Source of the DNA: an uncultured Clostridia bacterium
Lineage (GTDB): Bacteria; Bacillota; Clostridia; Oscillospirales; Acutalibacteraceae
Direction of reading: 5' to 3'
DNA length: 64,000 nt
Assembly (NCBI GenBank): GCA_930990065.1
Contig: CAKNOA010000005.1
Location: forward strand, 18,084-82,083
Numbering within the stretch: position 1 is the first letter of the stretch; the number at the start of each line of letters is the position of its first letter. Below the pieces are notes generated by a model. It did not search any database, was not told the DNA's origin, and saw only the letters and a program-made list of their open reading frames with translations. The position numbers and the translations under genes were made by a program. This document shows, piece by piece, positions 41,730 through 49,331 of this stretch.

Positions 41730-42221
41730 ATGTCGATTCTCATCCGGTCCTACCGGGCAGACGATGTGCCCGCCATGCGGGCCATTTGGAACGAAGTCGT
41801 AGAAGAAGGGGTCGCCTTCCCCCAAACGGAACCGCTGGGGGAAGAAGAAGCCCGCACCTTTTTTGCGGCGCAGACGGCCTGCCGCGTGGCCGAAGAAACC
41901 GGTACCCACCACGTTATGGGCTTTTACATTCTGCATCCCAATAATGTGGGCCGGTGCGGCCATATCGGGAATACCAGTTATGCGGTGGGAAGCTCCCACC
42001 GGGGGGCCCACATCGGCGAACAACTGGTCAAAGACAGCCTGCAAGAAGCAAAATCGAACGGCTTTTCCCTGTTACAGTTTAACGCCGTGGTAAAAAGCAA
42101 CGAACGGGCGCTGCACCTGTACGAAAAGCTGGGCTTTACCCGGCTGGGTGTGATCCCCGGCGGCTTTTTGATGCCCGACGGCCACTATGAGGACATTGTC
42201 CTTCTCTACCACACCCTCTAA
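41730..42221 (+). CDS. GNAT-family N-acetyltransferase
   Basis: A 163-residue GNAT. ILIRSYRADDVPAMRAIWNE is the first strand-helix unit, YAVGSSHRGAHIGEQLVKDS (near residue 92) is the acetyl-CoA pyrophosphate loop, and FNAVVKSNERALHLYEKLGF is the family C-terminal motif. It resembles the PhnO/phosphinothricin acetyltransferase-like branch; the substrate is unknown. ATG 41730 is preferred because AAAGGAG is 9 bases before it; another ATG lies two codons earlier. Confidence 0.85.
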   Translation: MSILIRSYRADDVPAMRAIWNEVVEEGVAFPQTEPLGEEEARTFFAAQTACRVAEETGTHHVMGFYILHPNNVGRCGHIGNTSYAVGSSHRGAHIGEQLVKDSLQEAKSNGFSLLQFNAVVKSNERALHLYEKLGFTRLGVIPGGFLMPDGHYEDIVLLYHTL

Positions 42222-42239
42222 CATACCATAAGACAAAAG

Positions 42240-42272
42240 AGGCCTGTGTATGCGTACACAGGCCTTTTTTTC
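42240..42272. terminator. Bidirectional terminator between the GNAT and sugar isomerase genes
   Basis: A perfect 11-bp stem with a 4-nt loop (42240-42250 with 42255-42265), followed by TTTTTTTCTTTT on the plus strand and CTTTTG on the minus. Confidence 0.82.
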
Positions 42273-42274
42273 TT

Positions 42275-43135
42275 TTACGGCTTTTCAATGCGGCGGATTA
42301 AGTACCGCCCGGTTTCCACCATCAGCCTGGCTGCCGGCTGGTACAGTTCTTTCGGGAACCCAAACAGGAAGTTATCGGCTTCAAAGGTAAACTCACCCTG
42401 ATAGCCGATGGCCCGCAGGGCCACGGCGATGCTTTCCCAATCGAGTTTTTCGGTAAACGGCAGGTTATGGCAATCCCGGCGGTAGTTCACGTCGTGCACA
42501 TGCAGCGCCTGCAGCTTTGTTTTCCCCAGCGCCCGGATAAAGTCCGCCGGTTCTACGCCCACAAGGGCGCTGTGTCCCAAGTCGAGGCACCCGACAATCC
42601 ACGGGCTGTTTACTTCGTCCAGCAACGCCGCAAATTCGTCCGGCGTGCCGCATACGCTTCCCACAATATAGCCCCGCTTTTTATCCACCTGCCACAGGTT
42701 TTCACAGCAGACTTTAATGCCCCACTGTTCGCAGTACGGAACCAGCGCGCGGTACATGGCCACATTTTCCTTCCACAACTCTTCCTTATGGGTGGCATAG
42801 GGCACATGCTGCTTCGGGTGTACCACAATGTGACCGGCGCCAAGGAATGCCGCCGCTTCCATGGAACGGTGAATGGTCCGCATGATCTCGTCATCCCTGA
42901 CGTCATTCCCCGCCGACGACGGGAACGGCGCATGGGCCTGGGTTACGCTCAGGCCACAGGTAAGCACGGTTTCCTTTAGCCGGACCGCTTTTTCCTTCCA
43001 GTTTTCCGCCATCCACTCGTCCATTTCAAAAAACGACCAGTCAATGGCGTCAAAACCGGCCTTGGCCAGCTGGCGTACGGCTTCTTCTTCCCCATATAGG
43101 TGCACGGGGTGCATACTTTGGGTTACCAGTTTCAT
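42275..43135 (-). CDS. Sugar phosphate isomerase/epimerase (AP-endonuclease 2 fold)
   Basis: A 286-residue TIM-barrel protein of the xylose isomerase-like group. Metal ligands are recognisable: Glu in KVCCENLW (near residue 145), Asp-x-x-His in CLDLGHSAL (near 180), HVHDVNYRRD (near 212) and Glu in FTFEADNFL (near 256). IVVHPKQH near 108 fits the same fold. It probably interconverts a ketose or inositol derivative; no sugar operon is next to it. AAAAGGAGAG precedes the ATG. Confidence 0.82.
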   Translation of the reverse strand: MKLVTQSMHPVHLYGEEEAVRQLAKAGFDAIDWSFFEMDEWMAENWKEKAVRLKETVLTCGLSVTQAHAPFPSSAGNDVRDDEIMRTIHRSMEAAAFLGAGHIVVHPKQHVPYATHKEELWKENVAMYRALVPYCEQWGIKVCCENLWQVDKKRGYIVGSVCGTPDEFAALLDEVNSPWIVGCLDLGHSALVGVEPADFIRALGKTKLQALHVHDVNYRRDCHNLPFTEKLDWESIAVALRAIGYQGEFTFEADNFLFGFPKELYQPAARLMVETGRYLIRRIEKP

Positions 43136-43180
43136 ACAAACTCTCTCCTTTTAAAAGGCCCCCTTGGGTGCCTTGCTAAT

Positions 43181-43825
43181 TTAGATAAAGGTACCGGTAG
43201 CAAGTTCTAACAGGTGCACACCTTTTCCTCCGCCCATGGTAATGCCCTTTACACACCGGTTGCACGCGGCCACAATCAGGGATTCGGTGTACTTTTCCAC
43301 CTGTTCCCGCATCAGCGCCGTTTGCACCTCTTCGGGCATCTGATAAAGAGGGATACCGGGGTATTTTTCCAGCAGCGCCTGGTTTTCCCGTTTGTGCGGT
43401 TCCATGTGCAAATTGCCGCAGAATACGGATTTTTCCCGGTTTTCTTCCATTTCCGAAACGGCTATATGCATGCGAAGAAGTGCCTGCCGCACCGCGTCAA
43501 ATACCTCCGGGTGCTCCCGGTCCCGCCAGCAATCCTGCACCTGCACGGTTAGCCCGCTGTAATCCGGCCACGAAAAGCCCTCGTCCTGTAGTAGGTACAC
43601 AAACAGGTTTTCCGGCGTCAGCTTTCCGCCCCACCGGTCCCGTATGGTATCCCGGCACGCCTGGCACACGTAAAGGGCCGTGTCCCCGGCTTCATAGGGC
43701 TTTTTATCCACCCGGCAGCACCCGGCCACCGCCATTTTCTCGGATAAATACGCCCGGATCCGCCGGGCCGCCTGCGGGCTGGCCGCTGCAAAATTACAGC
43801 TGGGAAAATAGACATAGGACTTCAT
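43181..43825 (-). CDS. Cysteine-rich CCG-like (HdrB-type) protein
   Basis: A 214-residue protein starting MKSYVYFPSCNF. A Cys at position 10, a Cys-Cys pair in AVAGCCRVDKK (near 36), and CQACRDTI (near 54) give the spacing of half a CCG domain as in HdrB/GlpC-type Fe-S or thiol redox proteins. Further cysteines lie in VQDCWRD, FCGNLHMEPH and AACNRCVKG. The ATG at 43825 has AAGG 7 bases upstream, and the predicted transcript start rules out the longer reading. The family name is tentative; a thiol redox or sulfur-handling role is inference. Confidence 0.55.
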   Translation of the reverse strand: MKSYVYFPSCNFAAASPQAARRIRAYLSEKMAVAGCCRVDKKPYEAGDTALYVCQACRDTIRDRWGGKLTPENLFVYLLQDEGFSWPDYSGLTVQVQDCWRDREHPEVFDAVRQALLRMHIAVSEMEENREKSVFCGNLHMEPHKRENQALLEKYPGIPLYQMPEEVQTALMREQVEKYTESLIVAACNRCVKGITMGGGKGVHLLELATGTFI

Positions 43826-43883
43826 AAAGGTGCCTTCCTTCCATAAAGAGGACGTCTCTGCGCTTTGGTTTTTACACAACCTT

Positions 43884-43912
43884 GTCATACCATTTTCGTT
43901 TGGAAATGTCAA
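43884..43912 (-). promoter_or_regulatory. Strong sigma-A promoter of the CCG-like gene
   Basis: TTGACA, 17-bp spacer ending in TGG, TATGAC on the minus strand. Confidence 0.72.
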
Positions 43913-44037
43913 GGCATTTTCCCTTCGTCTTTTCGCTTTTTCTATGCCGGCAGCTAAGTGACCTTCTTTTTCTTTTTTGGTACACTTTTTTCGAGAAAAC
44001 CGGCCGGTTCCCGGCCCAAAATAAGGAGGCCTTCCCT

Positions 44038-44472
44038 TTGCCATTTGGTACCATTTCCACGAAACAAAAGAAAATAAACCTATTTGCCCTTATAGCCTGC
44101 CTGCTGGGCCTTGCCGCGGTCATTGTGGGGATTACCCTGCTGAACACCCCCACCGAAAGCGCCCGGGACGGCGGCAGCCTGATGTTTGGCGCCGATTTTT
44201 ACACCGAAATGCACGGCGTCACCCGGGACGTGTTCCTTAGCACCCTGCGCATGCATGAATCCATCAACCTGGGGCTGGGCTTTTTGCTCATTACATTGGG
44301 GGGATTCGGGATTTGTGCTTTTGCTCCGCAGATAGTGGCAGCCCCTTCCCACACCTGCCCCCACTGTGGCGCCCCGATGAAACAGGGCCAGGCATTCTGC
44401 CAAGCGTGCGGCCAGCCCCAAAGCGGATCTTCCGCCGCGCCGGATGCCTCTCCTTATCCGCCTCACCCGTAA
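44038..44472 (+). CDS. Two-helix membrane protein with C-terminal zinc ribbon
   Basis: A 144-residue protein read from a TTG at 44038, which has GGAGG 8 bases upstream; no ATG fits as well. Two hydrophobic helices (LFALIACLLGLAAVIVGITL, about 16-36, and LGLGFLLITLGGFGICAF, about 78-96) flank a soluble loop. A zinc ribbon (CPHCGAPMKQGQAFCQACG) and a Pro/Ser-rich tail follow. This is a common Firmicutes layout of unknown function. The divergent CCG-like gene shares its control region. Confidence 0.65.
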   Translation: MPFGTISTKQKKINLFALIACLLGLAAVIVGITLLNTPTESARDGGSLMFGADFYTEMHGVTRDVFLSTLRMHESINLGLGFLLITLGGFGICAFAPQIVAAPSHTCPHCGAPMKQGQAFCQACGQPQSGSSAAPDASPYPPHP

Positions 44473-44495
44473 CAGGATGCACACACTCCTGAAAC

Positions 44496-44534
44496 GCAAA
44501 AAAGGCCGCCGCCATACGGGGCGTATGGCGGCGG
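44496..44534 (-). terminator. Terminator of the second RHH gene
   Basis: A perfect 12-bp stem (44506-44517 with 44523-44534) followed on the minus strand by CCTTTTTTGC, between convergent genes. Confidence 0.8.
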
Positions 44535-44540
44535 TTCTCT

Positions 44541-44738
44541 TCACGGCTTTTCTTCGGTTTCTTCGATGAATTCCAAATTGTCAAACGCGTACCGCAGGGA
44601 TAAATTGATCAGTTCGTTGCGGGAGCGTTTGCTTTTTAATGCTAGTTCGTCGAGCTTTTCGCTCAATTCGCTGTCGATCCGAATCGTCATGGTGACGGAA
44701 CGGGTCGTTTTGGGGGTTACAATAAACTTTTCTTTCAT
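44541..44738 (-). CDS. Ribbon-helix-helix DNA-binding protein
   Basis: A 65-residue RHH protein: strand SVTMTIRIDSELSEKL, helix DELALKSKRS, then RNELINLSLRYAFDNLEF, close to the CopG/RHH_1 pattern. An acidic tail ends it. ATG 44738 with GAGGTGAG upstream is preferred over a GTG four codons earlier, which would sit on the ribosome site. It is divergent from the TFIIB zinc-ribbon gene. An inverted repeat (TGCAAT-N8-ATTGCA, 44801-44820) lies between them and overlaps the -35 box of that gene. Confidence 0.75.
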   Translation of the reverse strand: MKEKFIVTPKTTRSVTMTIRIDSELSEKLDELALKSKRSRNELINLSLRYAFDNLEFIEETEEKP

Positions 44739-44800
44739 AAAGGCACTCACCTCTTCTTTTTAGTATACCGGCTTTAAAAAAGAGAAAATAGAACACACGA

Positions 44801-44820
44801 TGCAATCAAATATAATTGCA
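44801..44820. promoter_or_regulatory. Inverted repeat, possible RHH operator
   Basis: TGCAAT, 8-bp spacer, ATTGCA. The right arm overlaps the -35 hexamer of the plus-strand promoter, a suitable place for repression. Confidence 0.4.
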
Positions 44821-44844
44821 ATTTTATTTGCAAGATGGTAGAAT
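44816..44844 (+). promoter_or_regulatory. Sigma-A promoter of the TFIIB zinc-ribbon gene
   Basis: TTGCAA, 17-bp spacer ending in TGG, TAGAAT on the plus strand. Confidence 0.65.
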
Positions 44845-44914
44845 GAATCTTACAGGCGAAAAAAACGAAACACGAATAAACATTCGCAAAATATTCATAA
44901 GGATGGTGTCTCAC

Positions 44915-46432
44915 ATGCAAGCCCTTGTCTGTGATTTGTGCGGTGGAAAACTGGTTATGGGGACCGGCGGTACTGCTACCTGCGACAGCTGTGGTATGAG
45001 CTACAGCATGGAACGGATGAAAGAAAAAATCCAGGAAATCCAGGGAATTGTTCGTATTGATCATTCCCCTATGATTGACAATTACCTTCAAATGGCACAA
45101 ACCGCTTTGGAAGCCGACAACAAAGGGGAAGCCGAAACCTATGCCAACAAAATTATCGAAATTGATCCCGAGAATTACCAGGCTTGGCTGATCAAAGGCA
45201 AATCTGCGGGGTGGCAATCTACGTTACAGAATCCCCGTTTTTCGGAAAGTGTTACGGGTTTTGCCAAAGCACTGCAATATGCCCCCGAAGAAGAAAAAGA
45301 CGCATTGGCGCAAGACGCCAAAGACGAAATCAAGTCCATGTCCCAGGCCCTTATCTCCCTACGGGCCGAACGCTTTATCAAATGGCCGGACAAAGAAGAA
45401 ACAGAGGGTTTTTTATCGGATATCGCCGAAATTCTAAAAACCATGGCTGGCTTTCTCACGCAGACGGGCCTTGTAATCCCCCTATCGGAAATGATGGCTC
45501 CTTTGGCCACACAAATCAATCAGGCAGTGGTACAGGCATGGCAGAAAACCATTTTGCCCGCCTATCAGGAAGAGCGCTACCCTGGAAAATCGGAGTGGCA
45601 AACGTTTATTGAGCGTATTCAATACTGTACAACCTTGGTGGATAAAGCTATCGATTTGTGCGACGAAGATGACGAAGAGGATATCTCTCGTTACGAAAAT
45701 CTCATTTTTCTGCATAAGCAGGCCATGAAAAGCGCTGCCTGGGATTATGAATACCTGGATTTCGGTACAGACAAATGGCAAATTGCCGCCAATGAACGAA
45801 ATGTGCGTAGCCATGGCTTTGTTCCCGATGCCGACCACAGCCGATATTGGCATAAAACTTATCAGCTCAGTGATGAAGCGATTCGAATCCGTACGCTGCA
45901 AGTAACCGTATATGAAACCAAAATAAAACGTTTAAAAGAGAAAAAAATGCAGCAAGAAAAGGAAGAAAAAGAGAAAAAAATGCAGCAAGAAAAGGAAGAA
46001 AAGCAGCGCCGTTTTCAGGCTTACTGGGAGGCTCATGCCGATGAACATGAACAGCTAACTGCAAAAAAGGAACAGTTGGAGCAGCAGCTCCACTCGCTAA
46101 AACAGGAAGAAAACCAGCAAATTGGCGTGCTGCAATCCCAAATTCCTTCCCTGTCAGAGCATCCCGATATGCAGGCCTATGACAGGCAGATTCGCAACGC
46201 CAGAGAGACCATGGGCCGCCTGGGAGTTTTTAAGAAGCGTGAAAAGAAAGAATTACAAGAGCGAATTGACTCATTAACGCAGGCACGCGCCCAGACGCGC
46301 AACCAACTTCAAAAGGAAATAAGCGCTCTGGAATCACAGATGGCCTCTGTACACAACCAGTTTGCCCAAAAGTGCGAACCGCTGCAAAACGAACTTCTGC
46401 AAATCAAAAAGGAACTGACCAGAGAACGCTGA
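44915..46432 (+). CDS. TFIIB-type zinc-ribbon protein with TPR-like and coiled-coil regions
   Basis: A 505-residue protein. An N-terminal zinc ribbon (ALVCDLCGGKLV, then CDSCGMSYS) occupies residues 1-35. A TPR-like helical pair (MAQTALEADNKGEAETYANK) runs about 55-90, and a middle helical domain follows. From 340 to the end it is a long charged coiled coil that includes an 11-residue tandem repeat (EKKMQQEKEEK twice). The ATG at 44915 has AAGGA 10 bases upstream; in-frame starts further up lie on the promoter side. Base composition is clearly more AT-rich than the flanking operons, suggesting transfer. Relatives occur next to phage- or bacteriocin-like cargo in Firmicutes, but the function is unknown. 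Confidence 0.7.
   Translation: MQALVCDLCGGKLVMGTGGTATCDSCGMSYSMERMKEKIQEIQGIVRIDHSPMIDNYLQMAQTALEADNKGEAETYANKIIEIDPENYQAWLIKGKSAGWQSTLQNPRFSESVTGFAKALQYAPEEEKDALAQDAKDEIKSMSQALISLRAERFIKWPDKEETEGFLSDIAEILKTMAGFLTQTGLVIPLSEMMAPLATQINQAVVQAWQKTILPAYQEERYPGKSEWQTFIERIQYCTTLVDKAIDLCDEDDEEDISRYENLIFLHKQAMKSAAWDYEYLDFGTDKWQIAANERNVRSHGFVPDADHSRYWHKTYQLSDEAIRIRTLQVTVYETKIKRLKEKKMQQEKEEKEKKMQQEKEEKQRRFQAYWEAHADEHEQLTAKKEQLEQQLHSLKQEENQQIGVLQSQIPSLSEHPDMQAYDRQIRNARETMGRLGVFKKREKKELQERIDSLTQARAQTRNQLQKEISALESQMASVHNQFAQKCEPLQNELLQIKKELTRER
45938..46003 (+). repeat. 33-bp tandem duplication inside the coiled-coil gene
   Basis: Two adjacent 33-bp units (45938-45970 and 45971-46003) differ only at the last base. 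They add exactly eleven codons and keep the coiled-coil register. Confidence 0.85.
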
Positions 46433-46558
46433 CGTTCATGCTTTCTCTTACATATGTTTTTATATAAAGTATATAGCCGCTGTCTCTTTTTGAAGAAGAG
46501 GCAACGGTTATCGATTCCTTACAGCGTCCCCAATATATAAAAAGAGGTGTAGTCAAAA

Positions 46559-47593
46559 ATGAAAAAAGCGGTATCCCTATTCCTTACGCTGATGATTGGC
46601 CTGTCGTGCACAGCTTGTGGACAAGCTTCCAATCCTGACAGCCAATCTTCTTCGCCTTCCCCATCCAGTTCTGTGAATACCGATTCGCCGTCTTCTCCTT
46701 CCTCCCATGAAGAGACCCAAAAGCCCGAACCGACACAGCTGGCTCTGAATACGCCTTACAGCGTACCCGATCTGGCGGATCTCACTTTGTTGCGCATTAC
46801 CACCACCGACAACGTGCAGCCCACCATGGGCGGTACGCACTATGAAAACTCCAACGATGGCGAAACCTATGTGGACATGGTATTTGACGTAACGTATAAC
46901 GGTTCTTCTTCCATTGACTGTGACGAACTGATGACGCTGGTGGCCCTGAATGCGGACGGCGCCACCTACCAAAGCACCCTGTATGCAGTGGAAACCGATA
47001 ATATGACCCATATTTCCGCGTATGAGCCCATTGCCCCGCTTTCCACCGTACGATTCCACGCTGCTGTTTCGGTTCCCAAGACGGAAACAGACATTACCCT
47101 CAATCTGCAAGTAGGCGACCAGCTCTTTACCTATGCATACAATATGGCTACCCCGGTTAAAACGGTTTCCGACCTGAAACAAGGCGAAACCCTGGGGGAC
47201 GAAGAGTACGCCACCCTGACGTTTGACGGTTATGAATTTACCGATGCGGTCTATCCCTCCAATACCAGCGGTTATTACCGGTATTATAAAGTCGACAACA
47301 GCGACAATACCTATTTAGCCCTTTCCTTTACCTTGACAAATTATCAGAGCACCAGCCAAGACATTGATACCTTTTTAAGCGCCACCGCTACCTTTTCCGA
47401 AAAGTATACCTACACGGGCTTTGTTGTAAGCGAAGACCCCGACGGCAGCAGTCTAAGTACCTACAATAGTATTGACCCGCTGGAATCGGCCAAAGTCTTT
47501 GTTTTGATTGAAGTACCCAAAAACGTTAAAGACAAGCCCCTATCCATCAGTGTTATGTTTAATAAAGAAGAATATGTGTTGTCCAAAGGATAA
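46559..47593 (+). CDS. Lipoprotein with two DUF-type beta domains
   Basis: A 344-residue exported protein. The signal peptide ends in GLSCTACGQ, with Cys20 (or Cys17) as the lipidation site. A Ser/Pro-rich linker spans about 25-60. Two similar immunoglobulin-like halves follow: TYVDMVFDVTYNGSSSIDCD (near 105) and NTYLALSFTLTNYQSTSQDI (near 255) hold the same position in each, as in DUF4352/DUF5067-type extracellular domains. No catalytic motif is visible. It belongs to the AT-richer island, 126 bp after the zinc-ribbon gene. Confidence 0.65.
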   Translation: MKKAVSLFLTLMIGLSCTACGQASNPDSQSSSPSPSSSVNTDSPSSPSSHEETQKPEPTQLALNTPYSVPDLADLTLLRITTTDNVQPTMGGTHYENSNDGETYVDMVFDVTYNGSSSIDCDELMTLVALNADGATYQSTLYAVETDNMTHISAYEPIAPLSTVRFHAAVSVPKTETDITLNLQVGDQLFTYAYNMATPVKTVSDLKQGETLGDEEYATLTFDGYEFTDAVYPSNTSGYYRYYKVDNSDNTYLALSFTLTNYQSTSQDIDTFLSATATFSEKYTYTGFVVSEDPDGSSLSTYNSIDPLESAKVFVLIEVPKNVKDKPLSISVMFNKEEYVLSKG

Positions 47594-47669
47594 CACAATC
47601 TGGTAACGTATCGCGATCCGGTACCAGCTCTCACCGATTCCAAAAGGAAAACACAAGGAGGATTTTATC

Positions 47670-48002
47670 ATGAAACAACAGTCCACATCGGCCTTGCTGC
47701 TGTATAAAGGTGAAAAGTTTTATAACGTGGGAAGTACTATGGCCAAAATTCTGGGAATCAGCGCAGCGCTGCTTTTCCTCATCCTGCTCATTGGATTCAT
47801 GGGATGGGGCGTTTACTCGCCGCTGTACATCCTTTCGGTTCATAGCGGATACGCGTTTGTCGATTTTCTGATCGGACTTTCCTATTTGGGCTTATCCGTC
47901 GGTCTGCTGGGTGTGCCGTTCTATTTTATCGGCCTGCACTTTATGGGGTTGGGCCAAATCGCTTACAATACGGAAAGCCTTTGCGAAAACCACAAAGGAT
48001 AA
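47670..48002 (+). CDS. Small multi-pass membrane protein of unknown function
   Basis: A 110-residue protein with two or three hydrophobic segments (ILGISAALLFLILLIGFMGW, about 27-46, then VDFLIGLSYLGLSVGLLGVP and YFIGLHFMGLG). No motif is recognised. CAAGGAGG precedes the ATG. It probably shares a transcript with the lipoprotein gene 76 bp upstream. Confidence 0.6.
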   Translation: MKQQSTSALLLYKGEKFYNVGSTMAKILGISAALLFLILLIGFMGWGVYSPLYILSVHSGYAFVDFLIGLSYLGLSVGLLGVPFYFIGLHFMGLGQIAYNTESLCENHKG

Positions 48003-48031
48003 AATGCCCGCATTGTCCCTATCCGGAAGCA

Positions 48032-48067
48032 AAAGCGTACGTCCATACGAAGGGCGTACGCTTTTTA
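48032..48067 (+). terminator. Rho-independent terminator
   Basis: A perfect 11-bp stem (48032-48042 with 48056-48066) followed by a short T-run. Confidence 0.65.
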
Positions 48068-48099
48068 TAAAAACATAAGAATATGAGGAGGAATTTAAA

Positions 48100-48384
48100 A
48101 TGAAATCTCATGTCAACAGAGTTGCCTACCAGTTAAAACAATTAGAGAATAGTACGGATGATCCTAATCCGGCTAACTGTATGACTTTGATGGGCTTTTT
48201 GTCCGGTGATAAGGTTTTGAATCAGCAGAACGGTACAAGATCCACATAGACCTCTGATGCATTGATTTCTCTTTTTGAAATATTTGGCAATCTGATGGTT
48301 GCTTTTGACGAGAATGCTACTTCAAAGGCAAGATGTGTAAAGTATATTAGCGGAATGAAGTCGTACGTAATGAAAAACTTATAA
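48100..48384 (+). pseudogene. Hypothetical gene interrupted by an in-frame amber codon
   Basis: An ATG with GAGGAGG 8 bases upstream opens a frame (MKSHVNRVAYQLKQLEN...) that meets TAG at 48247 after 49 codons. The same frame then continues without interruption for another 44 codons (TSDALISLFEIFGNLMVAF...) to TAA at 48382. Codon use looks alike on both sides and the reading would give about 94 residues, so a nonsense mutation in a once intact small gene is the likely history. Stop-codon readthrough is less likely. No family is recognised. The 133-residue gene follows 27 bp later, suggesting an operon. Confidence 0.55.
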
Positions 48385-48411
48385 TTCGATTGCGGAAGAA
48401 AGGAAACAACA

Positions 48412-48813
48412 ATGGCTACATACGAATATAATGACAAAATCAAATTTATGTTGCCAGCGGGTTATCTCTTTTCAAGAGACGAAGACGATGAGGGCAATGA
48501 AGTGGTCAGCATCACTGCTGGCGAGTATGAAAATGACGAAGGCGAAACTTGCTACAAGTTTATCTGTCGTGTCAGCTACACTGAGTATGATCCGGAAGAG
48601 GCTGACGAAGAGTTCACAAGTGATAATCTTCTTGATTTGCTTGCTGAGAGAATGGAAGATTCCAGACGAATGAAACTCCCCGGAACTCCTAAAACTATTC
48701 TCATTAACAAAGGCATGCCGTTTTCCATTTTTGGGCGCGTCATGAAAATGTTTGCTTCGATTGGTCTTATTCAGGTGTCTGATTGGTCTGTGCTGCAGTT
48801 AATAACAAAATAA
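48412..48813 (+). CDS. Hypothetical protein, possibly 3'-truncated
   Basis: A 133-residue acidic protein (KIKFMLPAGYLFSRDEDDEG, EYENDEGETCYKFICRVSYT, SIFGRVMKMFASIGLIQVSD). AAAGGAAA lies before the ATG. It ends abruptly in WSVLQLITK, close to the decayed resolvase, and may have lost its C-terminus; I recall similar longer clostridial proteins but cannot name the family. Base composition matches the AT-richer island. Confidence 0.5.
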   Translation: MATYEYNDKIKFMLPAGYLFSRDEDDEGNEVVSITAGEYENDEGETCYKFICRVSYTEYDPEEADEEFTSDNLLDLLAERMEDSRRMKLPGTPKTILINKGMPFSIFGRVMKMFASIGLIQVSDWSVLQLITK

Positions 48814-48825
48814 TTTGCAATTATA

Positions 48826-48853
48826 TTGATATTTACGAACACTCGTGTATCAT
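48826..48853 (+). promoter_or_regulatory. Promoter-like sequence before the resolvase remnant
   Basis: TTGATA, 16-bp spacer, TATCAT on the plus strand, probably the original promoter of the resolvase gene. Confidence 0.4.
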
Positions 48854-48880
48854 GCGAACAGATAAACAAAAGGGGAGCAA

Positions 48881-49050
48881 ATCACAGACAGCTGTACTTA
48901 CTACCACACGAGAGTGTCAAGTAAGGAATAACCTTAACCGCCAAATCGCCGCTTTTATGGCTCTTGGAGTGCAGAAGAGATCACCGCGAAGGTAGCCAAT
49001 GGAGCCAGACAGGTACAAGGCGCACAAGCTTTTATAAGTTAGCCAATATG
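48881..49050 (+). pseudogene. Decayed serine recombinase (resolvase) fragment
   Basis: Downstream of AGGGGAGCAA, codons from an ATC (probably a former ATG) read TDSCTYYHTRVSSKE and stop at TAA. A shift into the next frame gives NNLNRQIAAFMALGVQ. Joined, these match the N-terminus of Tn3/Tn552-type resolvases (YxRVSSKEQNLxRQIAAL...), including the catalytic Ser of RVSS. The frame is then lost. It is a frameshifted, start-mutated remnant, marking past activity of a transposon or integrative element at the right end of the island. Confidence 0.6.
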
Positions 49051-49331
49051 ACGGAAACCTGTAAAAAAGACACCTCTCATAAGGGACACACTCCATCTCT
49101 TTTAGATTACTGAATTTTAGAGTGGGACACCCAGGAACTCCAAAAGAGGGGGAACTGGTTTCCCATTATCCCCCTCTGAAAAGACTTGATTTTAAGGTCT
49201 CAGATTACGCGAAGTATCGCTTCATCCTGACGGTGAAAGTTAGGCCATAACAGCCCCTTTTTCAGCTTTCAGCCTATTCCAACACAGATAGGGACTGTTT
49301 CTTTTTTTGTATATCGATGGCAGCGATTCTT
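49051..49331. other. Non-coding remnant DNA
   Basis: No gene is supported. A hairpin (AGAGGGGG with CCCCCTCT, about 49145-49178) is present. The stretch looks like scar DNA between the resolvase remnant and the MATE gene. Confidence 0.45.
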
